Source: CAVUUN01 sp964421755
Lineage (GTDB): Bacteria; Acidobacteriota; UBA6911; RPQK01
DNA length: 14,828 bases
Reading direction: 5' to 3'
Assembly (NCBI GenBank): GCA_964421755.1
Contig: CAYQYP010000323.1
Span: 1 to 14,828 of the forward strand
This document shows positions 8,629-14,828 of this stretch, one piece after another. Below the pieces are notes generated by a model. The model saw only the letters and a list, made by a program, of their open reading frames with translations. It had not been told where the DNA came from and made no database searches. Position 1 is the first letter of the stretch, and each line of letters opens with the position of its first letter. A program made the position numbers and the translations under genes.

Positions 8629-9024
8629 ATGCTGACTACTATCGAGAAGATCTTCCTGTTGCAGGACATAGACCTGTTCGCCCGCACCTCGACCGATCAC
8701 CTCGCCTCACTGGCTGCTGTAGCCGAAGAAAAGATCCTCAAGGAAGGGCAGACTCTGTTCCAGGCCGGCGACCCGGCCGATACCCTGTATGCCCTCGTCG
8801 ATGGGCGAATGCGCCTCGACGACGGGGCCGCCCCACAGGAGGTCCAAAAGTCGGTTCTCGATGTCTGGTCCTGCTTGGCCAGAAAGCCGCACCGCTACAC
8901 GGCTTCTTCGCTGGGAAACTGCCGTCTCCTCTGTATCAGCGCAGAGGAGCTGCTGGAAGTTCTGGGCAGCGAACCCGATCTCGCCGTCGCCCTGCTCCAG
9001 CAGCTGGCGTCGGAAAAGACGTAG
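8629..9024 (+). CDS. Small stand-alone cyclic-nucleotide-binding-like (CRP/PKA fold) protein
   Basis: 131 residues covering one cNMP-binding beta-roll: LFQAGDPADTLYALVDGRMRL (split here as LFQAGDPADTLYALV and DGRMRL, residues 43-63), then a cassette region DVWSCLARKPHRYTAS (78-93), then a C-terminal helix. The usual phosphate-binding cassette has a Gly-Glu pair and an Arg before Ala-Thr; the Glu appears to be missing (Asp-Val in its place) although Arg89 is near. Canonical cAMP binding is therefore doubtful. There is no DNA-binding helix-turn-helix, so it is not a CRP regulator. It follows the transporter/HEAT gene by 20 nt in another frame, and its own frame stays open upstream of the ATG, so translational coupling, a longer N-terminus, or a split of an ancestral fusion are all possible. 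Confidence 0.8.
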   Translation: MLTTIEKIFLLQDIDLFARTSTDHLASLAAVAEEKILKEGQTLFQAGDPADTLYALVDGRMRLDDGAAPQEVQKSVLDVWSCLARKPHRYTASSLGNCRLLCISAEELLEVLGSEPDLAVALLQQLASEKT

Positions 9025-9072
9025 ACAAGGAGACTGGGAGAGGGGGAGACGGGAGACAAGGAGACAAGGAGC
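9025..9072. repeat. Polypurine array of a degenerate 8-mer (GGAGACAA)
   Basis: Starting right after the stop codon of the cNMP-like gene, an almost pure-purine strand repeats GGAGACAA or GGGAGAC with drift. An 18-nt stretch at 9054-9071 occurs as an exact reverse complement at 10387-10404. The complementary strand is pyrimidine-rich, as in the other array. Confidence 0.75.
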
Positions 9073-9099
9073 CGACTACAATCACGTAGCAAGTGGCCC

Positions 9100-9160
9100 G
9101 CCCCTCGCCCCTCGCCACTTGCCCCTCGCCACTTGCCCCTTGCCACTTGCCCCTCGCCGG
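9100..9160. repeat. 14-bp tandem repeat, about four copies
   Basis: Units GCCCCTCGCCACTT sit at 9107-9120 and 9121-9134, a one-base variant (GCCCCTTGCCACTT) at 9135-9148, and a partial copy at 9149-9160. A shorter related piece precedes them. The array lies between the cNMP-like gene and the 3' end of the nucleotidyltransferase. No protein reading is supported. The function is unknown. Confidence 0.85.
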
Positions 9161-9178
9161 CACATATCGCTATTTCGG

Positions 9179-9769
9179 TCACGGCTGGGTGAGCGCGCGG
9201 TAGGCTTCGGGTGTATCGATGTTCTGCAGGACGCCGGGGTCCTCGACAATCACGGGCTGCAGCAACTCGGGGTGTCTTTGCACGACGGCGCGCGCTCCCT
9301 TGTCGAGTGCTGCCGCCAGGATTTCGGGAAACAAAGCCTGGGGGAACACTACCGGGTGGCCTTTCCGGCTGCGGTGCACGGGGAAAACCAGTCGGCCGGG
9401 GAACGCCACTGCGTTCTCGACCAGGAGCCCGAGCGTCTCACGGAGAACCGCAGGATGATCGACCGGGTGCACCAACAGAGCGGTCGAGGCGCCCAGTTGC
9501 CGTATCGACACCTGGAGACTCGAAAGCTGCCCGAGCTCAGGCGCCGGGTTCACCAAGACCGTCGTCTCGCTGAGGTCAATCTCCGCCTGGATGCGCTCAC
9601 GATGTTCTCCAAGGACAACGTGAACCGGCAGGCCAATTGCGCGGTGGAGGGCTATGATGTGCTCAAGAAAGGTTGACTTTCCGAAGGGAAGCAGGGGTTT
9701 CGGGAACCCCATCCGTGAAGATTTTCCGGCAGCGAGGATAACGCTGGCAATACCAGAGGCGGCGGTCAT
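9179..9769 (-). CDS. MobA/MocA-like nucleotidyltransferase (molybdenum-cofactor type)
   Basis: 196 residues from ATG 9769. It has the nucleotidyltransferase signature LAAGKSSRMG (12-21), Lys24 in the KPLLPFG loop, ELGQLSSLQVSI resembling the family's GxGxSL loop, and HPVDHP with Asp104 as the likely metal ligand. This is the NTP_transf_3 family, which attaches CMP or GMP to molybdopterin; the pattern looks closer to MocA (cytidylyltransferase) than MobA. A TTG at 9808 would add 13 residues. I prefer the ATG because family members begin just before the LAAG motif; neither start has a clear ribosome-binding site. No molybdoenzyme gene is nearby, so the precise cofactor role is inferred. It is divergent from the Fe-S carrier gene. 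Confidence 0.8.
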   Translation of the reverse strand: MTAASGIASVILAAGKSSRMGFPKPLLPFGKSTFLEHIIALHRAIGLPVHVVLGEHRERIQAEIDLSETTVLVNPAPELGQLSSLQVSIRQLGASTALLVHPVDHPAVLRETLGLLVENAVAFPGRLVFPVHRSRKGHPVVFPQALFPEILAAALDKGARAVVQRHPELLQPVIVEDPGVLQNIDTPEAYRALTQP

Positions 9770-9889
9770 GGCAGGAAGAAGAATACCCGGAGGAGGAAAA
9801 CTTGGCAATTGGCGAGGGTCTGCGGGCCACCAGGCTCGATGCCGCGCGAAACCAAAGAGCTGATTGCGCGTCTATATCCACGAAGGACT

Positions 9890-10216
9890 ATGGCGGTACA
9901 CGTTACGGAAAAAGCGGCGGCGAGAATCAGGGAAAACCTGGCTAAACAGAATATTCCGACCGGCGGGTTACGCCTGGGGGTCAAAGGCGGCGGGTGCTCG
10001 GGGTTGAGCTACGTGATGCGCTATGAACAGGCTACGAAGGCGGGGGACAAGATCTTCGAAGAAAACGGCGCCCGATTGTTCGTCGACCTGAAGAGCTATC
10101 TCTATCTCAAGGGGATGACGCTTGATTGGAAGGGGAGCCTCATGCACCAGAGCTTCGTTTTCATCAACCCCAATGCGTCCAAAACGTGCAGCTGCGGCCA
10201 CTCCTTTTCCGTCTGA
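9890..10216 (+). CDS. IscA/ErpA/HesB-type iron-sulfur cluster carrier
   Basis: 108 residues. The A-type carrier family is identified by GGGCSGLSY (Cys36) and the C-terminal TCSCGHSF with Cys100 and Cys102, the three cysteines that bind an Fe or Fe-S cluster for delivery to target proteins. The length matches the family. I chose ATG 9890 (MAVHVTEKAA) because homologues start just before the ITEKAA segment and GAAGG precedes it by a short spacing. ATG 9839 or TTG 9809 would give a longer N-terminus (MPRETKELIARLYPRRT). IscA, ErpA and SufA cannot be told apart from the sequence alone. No isc or suf genes are next to it. It may support the Mo-cofactor type enzymes suggested by its divergent neighbour, but that is inference. 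Confidence 0.92.
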   Translation: MAVHVTEKAAARIRENLAKQNIPTGGLRLGVKGGGCSGLSYVMRYEQATKAGDKIFEENGARLFVDLKSYLYLKGMTLDWKGSLMHQSFVFINPNASKTCSCGHSFSV

Positions 10217-10230
10217 CCCCGAGTTTTCAC

Positions 10231-10268
10231 TGTCTTCTTGTCCTCCTGTCTCCCTGTCTCCTGGTCTC
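10231..10268. repeat. Polypyrimidine 8-mer array, left part
   Basis: Degenerate repeats of GTCTCCTT or GTCTCCCT run from 10231 to the left arm of the palindrome pair at 10268. The array resumes beyond that element, so the two parts look like one array split by an insertion. Confidence 0.7.
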
Positions 10269-10363
10269 GTTGGTCCGACTTCCAAGTCGGACATTTGGCA
10301 TGCGGCCAGCTGGCTCGGTGTTGCTGGCGGTGTGAAGTGTCCGACTTGGAAGTCGGACCAACG
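10268..10363. repeat. Paired palindromic element, second copy of the GTCCGACTTCC type
   Basis: Arms 10268-10293 and 10338-10363 are exact 26-bp inverted copies with a 44-nt spacer. Each holds the same palindrome as the element at 1481-1562. Pyrimidine 8-mer arrays flank both sides. Confidence 0.9.
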
Positions 10364-10410
10364 CCTCTGTCCTCCCGTCTCCCTGTCTCCTTGTCTCCTT
10401 GTCTGTCTTT
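10364..10410. repeat. Polypyrimidine 8-mer array, right part
   Basis: Repeats of GTCTCCTT and GTCTCCCT run up to the folB stop codon at 10410-10412. An 18-nt stretch at 10387-10404 is an exact reverse complement of 9054-9071 in the polypurine array on the other side of the mocA-iscA pair. The array could extend into the 3' untranslated region of folB. Confidence 0.75.
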
Positions 10411-10772
10411 CATCCTGCCTTTCGATGCATCTCGACGGCGACGGAGGTCACTTTCCCTTTGAGCACGGCAGGAAACTTGTGAAGCGTGGCCTCGACCGCA
10501 TTGATCCTCGGGTCGTCGAGGACTGCCCTGCATATCCGGCCCGATAGCGCCTCCAGCAGCTGATACTCTTGCTCGCCGGCCGTACGCTCGATCCTGTCGA
10601 CCAGATCGACGTAGTTAACCGTAAGTGACAGGTCGTCGGTGTTCGCTGCAGCCTCCAGGTCCAGTTCAATGACCAAGTCGAGGAGCAGCCTCTGCGGTTC
10701 GCTGCGCTCGGCTTCAGTGGTCCCGATGCGCGCCAGGAAAGAAACCCCGTTCAGGTGGATCCTATCTGCCAT
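10410..10772 (-). CDS. folB: Dihydroneopterin aldolase
   Basis: 120 residues, the normal length. It has the T-fold aldolase pattern: Glu22 (TTEAER), DDLSLTVNYVDL with Tyr54, and Lys99 in LHKFPA. These correspond to the conserved Glu22, Tyr54 and Lys100 of the E. coli enzyme. It converts 7,8-dihydroneopterin to 6-hydroxymethyl-dihydropterin plus glycolaldehyde in folate synthesis, in the cytoplasm. The ATG at 10772 is preceded by CCGGAAG, too close to be a strong ribosome-binding site. It is divergent from the UPF0173-like gene by 82 nt. No other folate genes are adjacent. The 3' end touches the polypyrimidine array. Confidence 0.93.
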   Translation of the reverse strand: MADRIHLNGVSFLARIGTTEAERSEPQRLLLDLVIELDLEAAANTDDLSLTVNYVDLVDRIERTAGEQEYQLLEALSGRICRAVLDDPRINAVEATLHKFPAVLKGKVTSVAVEMHRKAG

Positions 10773-10783
10773 CTTCCGGTCAG

Positions 10784-10812
10784 TTTACTCGATTCCAGCC
10801 GTCCGGTAATAT
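10784..10812 (+). promoter_or_regulatory. Candidate sigma-70-type promoter for the MBL-fold gene
   Basis: TTTACT (10784-10789) and TAATAT (10807-10812) are separated by 17 bp, each matching 4 of 6 consensus bases. The predicted transcript would start near 10819, giving a leader of about 36 nt before ATG 10855. The site lies in the divergent gap with folB. Confidence 0.45.
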
Positions 10813-10854
10813 TTGAGACAACGGGGCCGGAAACATCCAGCGAGGAGCGAAACG

Positions 10855-11589
10855 ATGCCAAAGAACGGGATCACGATAAAGTACCTGGGACACTCTACGT
10901 TCCTCTTTACGACGCCGGCAGGTAAGAAACTGCTGATCGATCCGTGGGTCAGCAGCAATCCGGCCTGTCCCGACGCGGACAAGAAGATCGAGTCGCTCGA
11001 TACCATGCTGATTACCCACGGCCATTTTGATCACATCTACGATGCGGTCGGTCTCGGGAAAAAGCTCGAGCCGAAGATTGGCTGCATCTTCGAAATCGCG
11101 AATTGGCTGGGCCGAAAAGGCGTGAAGAACGCGAGTGCGATGAACAAAGGCGGCAGCCAGCAACTCAATGACGTCCGCGTAACCATGGTGGACGCCCGTC
11201 ACAGCTGCGGCATCACGGAAGAGGACGGCTCGGTCGTGTATGGCGGAGAAGCCGCCGGCTTCGTCGTTGAGTTCGAAAACGGGTTCAAGGTCTACCACTG
11301 CGGCGACACATCGGTGTTCGGGGACATGAAGATCATCTCCGAACTGTACAGTCCGGACCTGGTTCTGCTCCCCTGTGGTGATCTGTTCACGATGGGACCG
11401 AAGGAAGCCGCCTACGCCTGCCGGCTCATGAAGCCGCGTCGGGTGATCCCGATGCACTACGCGACCTTTCCGCCGCTGGTCGGCACTCCCGAGCAGCTGA
11501 AGGAACTGACCAAGGACCTGGGTACGGAAGTCGTCGCCCTCAAACCAGGCGAGACGATGCTCCAGTCGAGTATCCTGCAGCAGGTGTAA
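10855..11589 (+). CDS. UPF0173-type metallo-beta-lactamase-fold hydrolase
   Basis: 244 residues. It shows the metal-binding set of the metallo-beta-lactamase fold: HGHFDH (55-60), ARHSCG (His116), GDTS (Asp151) and MHYATFP (His201). Overall size and order match the UPF0173 metal-dependent hydrolases, whose substrate is not established. ATG 10855 is supported by GAGGAG 7 nt upstream; an upstream TTG at 10813 lacks this. It is cytoplasmic with no signal peptide. A candidate promoter lies in the gap to folB. It converges on the APH-like gene with only 3 nt between stop codons and no terminator hairpin, so transcripts from the two strands may overlap. Confidence 0.9.
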   Translation: MPKNGITIKYLGHSTFLFTTPAGKKLLIDPWVSSNPACPDADKKIESLDTMLITHGHFDHIYDAVGLGKKLEPKIGCIFEIANWLGRKGVKNASAMNKGGSQQLNDVRVTMVDARHSCGITEEDGSVVYGGEAAGFVVEFENGFKVYHCGDTSVFGDMKIISELYSPDLVLLPCGDLFTMGPKEAAYACRLMKPRRVIPMHYATFPPLVGTPEQLKELTKDLGTEVVALKPGETMLQSSILQQV

Positions 11590-11592
11590 GGC

Positions 11593-12630
11593 TCAGAAGT
11601 CTGGGCGGTTGGTCCGTTCGAAGTTGTTCAGGATGTCGAGGCACTCGCTCGCATACCGCCGCGCCCCGGCCGGGTCTCTACGCCGGCTCGAGAGCGCGAT
11701 GATGACGTACTTCTGGTGCTCGTACAGGAGATAGAAGAGCCTTCGAATTGCGGCCTCGCCTTCGCGGGTCTGAACGCGAGTGCCGTAACCTTGCCAGAAG
11801 GCCGGTTGGGTAACTCCGCAGTATTCCGCCACCGCCAAGTCCCATTCGATGTCGCCCCAGCAGGCCCGGTCGAAATCGAGCACCCCGGTAACTGTTCCGT
11901 CCCTCGCGACCAGCAAATTGGTCCCCCAGATGTCGCCATGGAGGAGGTGAGGGGTGCGGCAGTGATCGAACAGCCCGAGGCGGTTGTCCAGAAGGCCCAG
12001 CGCCCATTCGGCTGTCTGGGGGCTGTAAATACCCGCAGCCACAATGTCACCCAATTCGAGGCGGAACATCTCGCGGAAAGCGGCAGCCCAGGTGGGTTGA
12101 GGCTCCATGGGATGGTGTGCGCCAAGATAGCCGAAGCGATTCTGCCCGTCGACGATGGTGTGAATGCGGGCTATGTGGCTGCCCCACTGGGATAGCGCCC
12201 GGTCCCACGCTGAGCCGGTCAGGTTAGCCTCGCTGAGCGGAGTGCCGGGAAGAAGCGGCATGATGAGGAAGTCTCGATCGATCTTCTTTCGCGAAAAATC
12301 GAAGTGCACGATCTCCGGGATCGGGATGTCGATCTTCGCTTGGATGCGTCGGTGGATGTCCGGTTCCTGACGCATCATTCTGCGCTCGTAAAACAGCTGA
12401 AGCATAGAGTCCGGCGGCGCTACACGAACCACATACTGGCGCCATGTTCCGGTTAACCTGAATGTCTGGGAGAACTTGCCGGCGCCGAACTGCTCACACA
12501 GCCATGTTGACTTTCCCACGGCTTCATTCATCAGCTCAACCACCGTCTCGCGCAAGATTCCCCTTTTCGATGGGTCCGGGATCAACGAGGACGCGGCGGC
12601 GTTGGGTGGGATCACATGATTAGGATACAC
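11593..12630 (-). CDS. APH/choline-kinase-like phosphotransferase
   Basis: About 345 residues. The catalytic loop HGDIWGTNLL (231-240; Asp233 base, Asn238) and the metal motif DFD (252-254) define the aminoglycoside/choline kinase-like fold; VVRVAPP (67-73) supplies a basic residue (Arg69) at the usual Lys position. It probably phosphorylates a small hydroxylated molecule, but the substrate cannot be predicted. The frame stays open far upstream, antisense to the metallopeptidase gene. I set GTG 12630 as the start because the N-terminal lobe (LRETVVELMNEAVG) needs residues before the first internal ATG at 12531. GTG 12615 is an alternative, and the ribosome-binding site is weak. It is divergent from the metallopeptidase operon by 96 nt, which hints at co-regulation only. 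Confidence 0.8.
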   Translation of the reverse strand: MYPNHVIPPNAAASSLIPDPSKRGILRETVVELMNEAVGKSTWLCEQFGAGKFSQTFRLTGTWRQYVVRVAPPDSMLQLFYERRMMRQEPDIHRRIQAKIDIPIPEIVHFDFSRKKIDRDFLIMPLLPGTPLSEANLTGSAWDRALSQWGSHIARIHTIVDGQNRFGYLGAHHPMEPQPTWAAAFREMFRLELGDIVAAGIYSPQTAEWALGLLDNRLGLFDHCRTPHLLHGDIWGTNLLVARDGTVTGVLDFDRACWGDIEWDLAVAEYCGVTQPAFWQGYGTRVQTREGEAAIRRLFYLLYEHQKYVIIALSSRRRDPAGARRYASECLDILNNFERTNRPDF

Positions 12631-12649
12631 GGTCGCTAATCCAGGGTTG

Positions 12650-12655
12650 GTTATA
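12650..12655 (-). promoter_or_regulatory. Possible -10 element for the APH-like gene
   Basis: On the minus strand, TATAAC occurs about 20 nt before the GTG start. No convincing -35 box accompanies it. The site supports a start near 12630 or 12615 rather than farther upstream. Confidence 0.25.
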
Positions 12656-12726
12656 CCAGTCACAGTAAGCCGGGTTGGCTTCAGTTTTGGGTGCCCGGAA
12701 AGTAAGATGGAAGTTAAGGATACGCG

Positions 12727-13779
12727 ATGCCCCTTGGGAAGAAGACTCAGTTCGAGGTATCTGAGGCGTCTTCGGACGACTGGAGCGAGGAGCGTGAGCG
12801 GCTGCTCCAGCGCAGGATCAGCGAACTGGGGCTGAAGCTCGAGGGAACCCGGCTCGAGAAGCTCGTTGAGCAGTTGTACGAGGAACTGCAGACGGCCGGA
12901 CTCCAGGAGTTCCGGCCCCTCGTCTTCCTGTCCGACGAGTGGGGGTGCCCGGAAGGCGTCCCCGTCATCGGCATACCTTTCTTCCTCGCCAACAAGAAGC
13001 TGTCCCGCCTCGAAGAAGAAATGATGGAGACGATCGAGGCTGAGACCGATGTCGAAATTCTTAGCTATTTGCGACACGAAGCAGGCCACGCGTTCAATTA
13101 CGCGTATCGGCTCTACGAGACCGAGGATTGGCATAAGTTGTTCGGGCCATATTCGAGACCGTACAGCGAGGATTACCAGCCAAACCCGTTTTCCCGCAAC
13201 TTCGTCCGGCACATCCCGGGCTGGTACGCACAGAAGCACCCGGACGAGGACTTTGCCGAGACCTTCGCGGTTTGGCTGAACCCCTCGTCAGACTGGCGAG
13301 ACGTTTATAAGGACTGGGGTTGTTACAAGAAGCTTCTTTACGTGGATCGTGTTGTCCCGATGCTGGGAAAGACCCGGCCGCCCGTGACTGCGGGAGACTA
13401 CCGTGAGGAGCTGAGTTTCTCGTTAGCTGAGTACTATAAGCGCCTGCGTCCCAGCGAGATCGATATCCCGGCCTACTTTGACGGCGATCTCAAGGATATC
13501 TTCGAGCGCCGTGTCCCCACAGGTAAAGAGGACGAGTGGCAGTCTGCTTCGGAATTCCTCAACCGCCACCGCAAAGACATTGTCGGCAAAGTGACTTACT
13601 GGACAGGTCTCAATGACACCCTGGTGCGTTCTCTCGTGAACCATTTCAGGGACCGGGCCAAGGAACTGCAGCTGTGGGTGAACCCGGCGAAAAGCGGCAC
13701 GGTTCTAATGGAACTGACCGCTTACACCACCACACTGGCAATGAACAAGCTGTACAAGGGCGATTTCGTGATCAAGTGA
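12727..13779 (+). CDS. Putative zinc-binding metallopeptidase (zincin)
   Basis: 350 residues. The HEAGH motif (117-121) supplies two His zinc ligands and the catalytic Glu118. Further on, HPDEDFAETFAVW (171-183), with Glu178, fits the third-ligand helix of gluzincin-like or related zincins. AAGGA 6 nt before the ATG is a good ribosome-binding site. There is no signal peptide or membrane segment, so it is probably cytoplasmic. The N-terminus (residues 10-60) is charged and helical. The ATP-grasp gene follows after 24 nt, so the two are probably co-transcribed. The substrate is unknown; a peptide product of, or substrate for, the neighbouring ligase is a reasonable but untested idea. Confidence 0.8.
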   Translation: MPLGKKTQFEVSEASSDDWSEERERLLQRRISELGLKLEGTRLEKLVEQLYEELQTAGLQEFRPLVFLSDEWGCPEGVPVIGIPFFLANKKLSRLEEEMMETIEAETDVEILSYLRHEAGHAFNYAYRLYETEDWHKLFGPYSRPYSEDYQPNPFSRNFVRHIPGWYAQKHPDEDFAETFAVWLNPSSDWRDVYKDWGCYKKLLYVDRVVPMLGKTRPPVTAGDYREELSFSLAEYYKRLRPSEIDIPAYFDGDLKDIFERRVPTGKEDEWQSASEFLNRHRKDIVGKVTYWTGLNDTLVRSLVNHFRDRAKELQLWVNPAKSGTVLMELTAYTTTLAMNKLYKGDFVIK

Positions 13780-13803
13780 CCGACCGCACTCACTGGATTC
13801 AGG

Positions 13804-14823
13804 ATGAATATAACCCTCCTATACGATGCACTAGAAGATGACCACAAAGCCGAGGCCGAAGCCAGCGGCGAGAAACTGCCGTTGGTCTATGAGTCAGTCT
13901 CGCAGTCGCTGGACAAGCTGGGTCACCCGGTCAAGCTCCTCGCCGCTTCCGCGCGCATCAGGGACCTTGTTTCAAAAATCGCAAGCGACGAGAGCGACCT
14001 GATTTTTAACCTTTGTGAGTCATTGGCGGGCGTCAGCCACCACGAGCAGAACGTCGCGTCACTGCTCGAGCTGATGGGAAAACGCTTCACCGGGGCGCCC
14101 GCCTTCGGACTGGCGTTAGCCCAGGACAAGGCGCTTTCGAAAAAGCTCTTTTCGTTCCATTCGGTGCCCTATCCCAAGTTCTCCATCATGAATGCGGGCC
14201 AGGTCGAATGGGCCGACAACCTGGAATTCCCGCTGTTCGTCAAGCCCCTTAATCAGGACGCTTCGATTGGTATTGACGCCAACTCGATCGTCAACGATGT
14301 CAAAGAGCTGATGGAGCGCATCTCTTACATCACAACCGAGTTCCGAACCGCCGCGCTGGTCGAGGAGTACGTCGAGGGGCGGGAGATCTATGCCGGCGTT
14401 CTGGGCAATGAGAAGCCCGAGGTCCTTCCCCTACTCGAGTGGGACTTCTCGAAGCTGCCGTCCGACGAACCGAAGATCGCGTCATCCGAGGCGAAATGGG
14501 ACAAGAAGTCCGCCGGCTACAAAGCGCCCGAGCGCTTTCCCGACGACATCCCCGAAGGGGTTATCGAACGGATAAAGGAAGCGGTCGTCAGCACCTATCA
14601 GACGCTGAAGCTGCGTGACTACGCCAGGGTCGATCTGAGGCTCGTCTCTCCGAAGGGTAAGTCGAAAAGTCCGGATTCATGGGATTTCTACGTTATCGAA
14701 GGGAACCCCAATCCTCACCTGGATCCCAAAGGTGAATTGAGCCTAGCGGCTCAAAAACAGGGCTTGAGCTATCCCGATCTGATCGACCGCATCATCCAGT
14801 CAGCCATGCAGCGACCGGAATAG
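13804..14823 (+). CDS. ATP-grasp ligase, D-Ala-D-Ala-ligase-like
   Basis: 339 residues. The ATP-grasp fold is indicated by FVKP (Lys147), EEYVEGREIYAGVLG (187-201), RVDLRL (Arg275, Asp277) and VIEGNPNPHLDP (Glu299, Asn301), a metal-binding end motif. Genuine D-Ala-D-Ala ligases have EVNTxPGMT near this position, whereas this one has EGNPNPHL, so it is probably a carboxylate-amine ligase for another substrate. Residues 68-76 (FNLCESLAG) resemble the Ddl N-terminal domain. It is complete, ending at 14821-14823. The ATG has little ribosome-binding-site support but lies 24 nt after the metallopeptidase, which suggests translation from a shared message. Amino-acid or peptide ligation is inferred from the fold. 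Confidence 0.85.
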   Translation: MNITLLYDALEDDHKAEAEASGEKLPLVYESVSQSLDKLGHPVKLLAASARIRDLVSKIASDESDLIFNLCESLAGVSHHEQNVASLLELMGKRFTGAPAFGLALAQDKALSKKLFSFHSVPYPKFSIMNAGQVEWADNLEFPLFVKPLNQDASIGIDANSIVNDVKELMERISYITTEFRTAALVEEYVEGREIYAGVLGNEKPEVLPLLEWDFSKLPSDEPKIASSEAKWDKKSAGYKAPERFPDDIPEGVIERIKEAVVSTYQTLKLRDYARVDLRLVSPKGKSKSPDSWDFYVIEGNPNPHLDPKGELSLAAQKQGLSYPDLIDRIIQSAMQRPE

Positions 14824-14828
14824 CAGGT

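Noticed and set aside
9025..9160. CRISPR-like array
   Set aside because: Units are 8 or 14 bp with no unique spacers, so these are simple tandem repeats. No cas gene is present.
8789..9676. Plus-strand 295-codon frame across the tandem repeats and antisense to mocA
   Set aside because: It overlaps the cNMP-like gene in another frame, crosses both arrays, and is antisense to a nucleotidyltransferase with a clear LAAGKSSRMG signature.
10102..10547. Open frames through the repeat block on both strands
   Set aside because: They encode repeat-derived peptides (GPTSKSD, SLSPCL) and overlap iscA and folB, which have real catalytic or cluster-binding motifs.
12631..13239. Minus-strand open frame extending about 200 codons upstream of the APH-like gene
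   Set aside because: It is antisense to the well-supported metallopeptidase (HEAGH motif, good ribosome-binding site). The translated extension has no recognisable domain, so I treat it as read-through of an open shadow frame.
13804..14823. Calling the ATP-grasp gene ddl
   Set aside because: The conserved C-terminal motif of D-Ala-D-Ala ligases (EVNTxPG) is replaced by EGNPNPHL, and no mur or fts genes are nearby.

Overview
This is a GC-rich bacterial chromosomal segment with compact genes on both strands, no tRNA, rRNA or CRISPR array, and no transposase or integrase. A eukaryotic-like Ser/Thr kinase, a Tat-exported sugar isomerase-like protein, a large multi-domain carbohydrate-type protein and dispersed palindromic repeats together suggest a free-living, Acidobacteriota-like genome. 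That assignment is inference from gene style, not from a marker gene.

Layout. (1) 1-3600, plus strand: the 3' part of a large secreted alpha/alpha-barrel (six-hairpin-like) protein with C-terminal beta-sandwich modules, followed after 24 nt by a Tat-exported TIM-barrel sugar isomerase/epimerase-like protein; probably one carbohydrate-processing operon. (2) 3601-3883: a convergent intergenic gap holding a perfect 57-bp inverted repeat. (3) 3884-9024: a minus-strand P-loop ATPase-Ser/Thr kinase fusion, divergent by 45 bp from a 916-residue membrane transporter-like/HEAT-repeat protein, then a separate small cyclic-nucleotide-binding-like protein. This is the most unusual part of the window and may be a signalling and nucleotide/transport module. 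(4) 9025-10409: a MocA-like nucleotidyltransferase (minus) and an IscA/ErpA-type Fe-S carrier (plus), bracketed by polypurine/polypyrimidine 8-mer arrays in opposite orientation, with a 14-bp tandem repeat on the left and a paired-palindrome element on the right. (5) 10410-11589: folB (minus) divergent from a UPF0173-like metallo-beta-lactamase-fold hydrolase (plus). (6) 11593-14823: an APH-like phosphotransferase (minus), divergent from a zincin metallopeptidase and an ATP-grasp ligase that form a two-gene operon.

The strongest non-coding signal is a family of paired palindromes that share a GTnGG-plus-hairpin design. One pair lies in frame inside the large secreted protein, one interrupts the 8-mer array, and one of a second sequence type sits between convergent genes. 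The strongest protein-level signals are the ATPase-kinase fusion with its divergent transporter/HEAT/cNMP partners, and the metallopeptidase-ATP-grasp pair.
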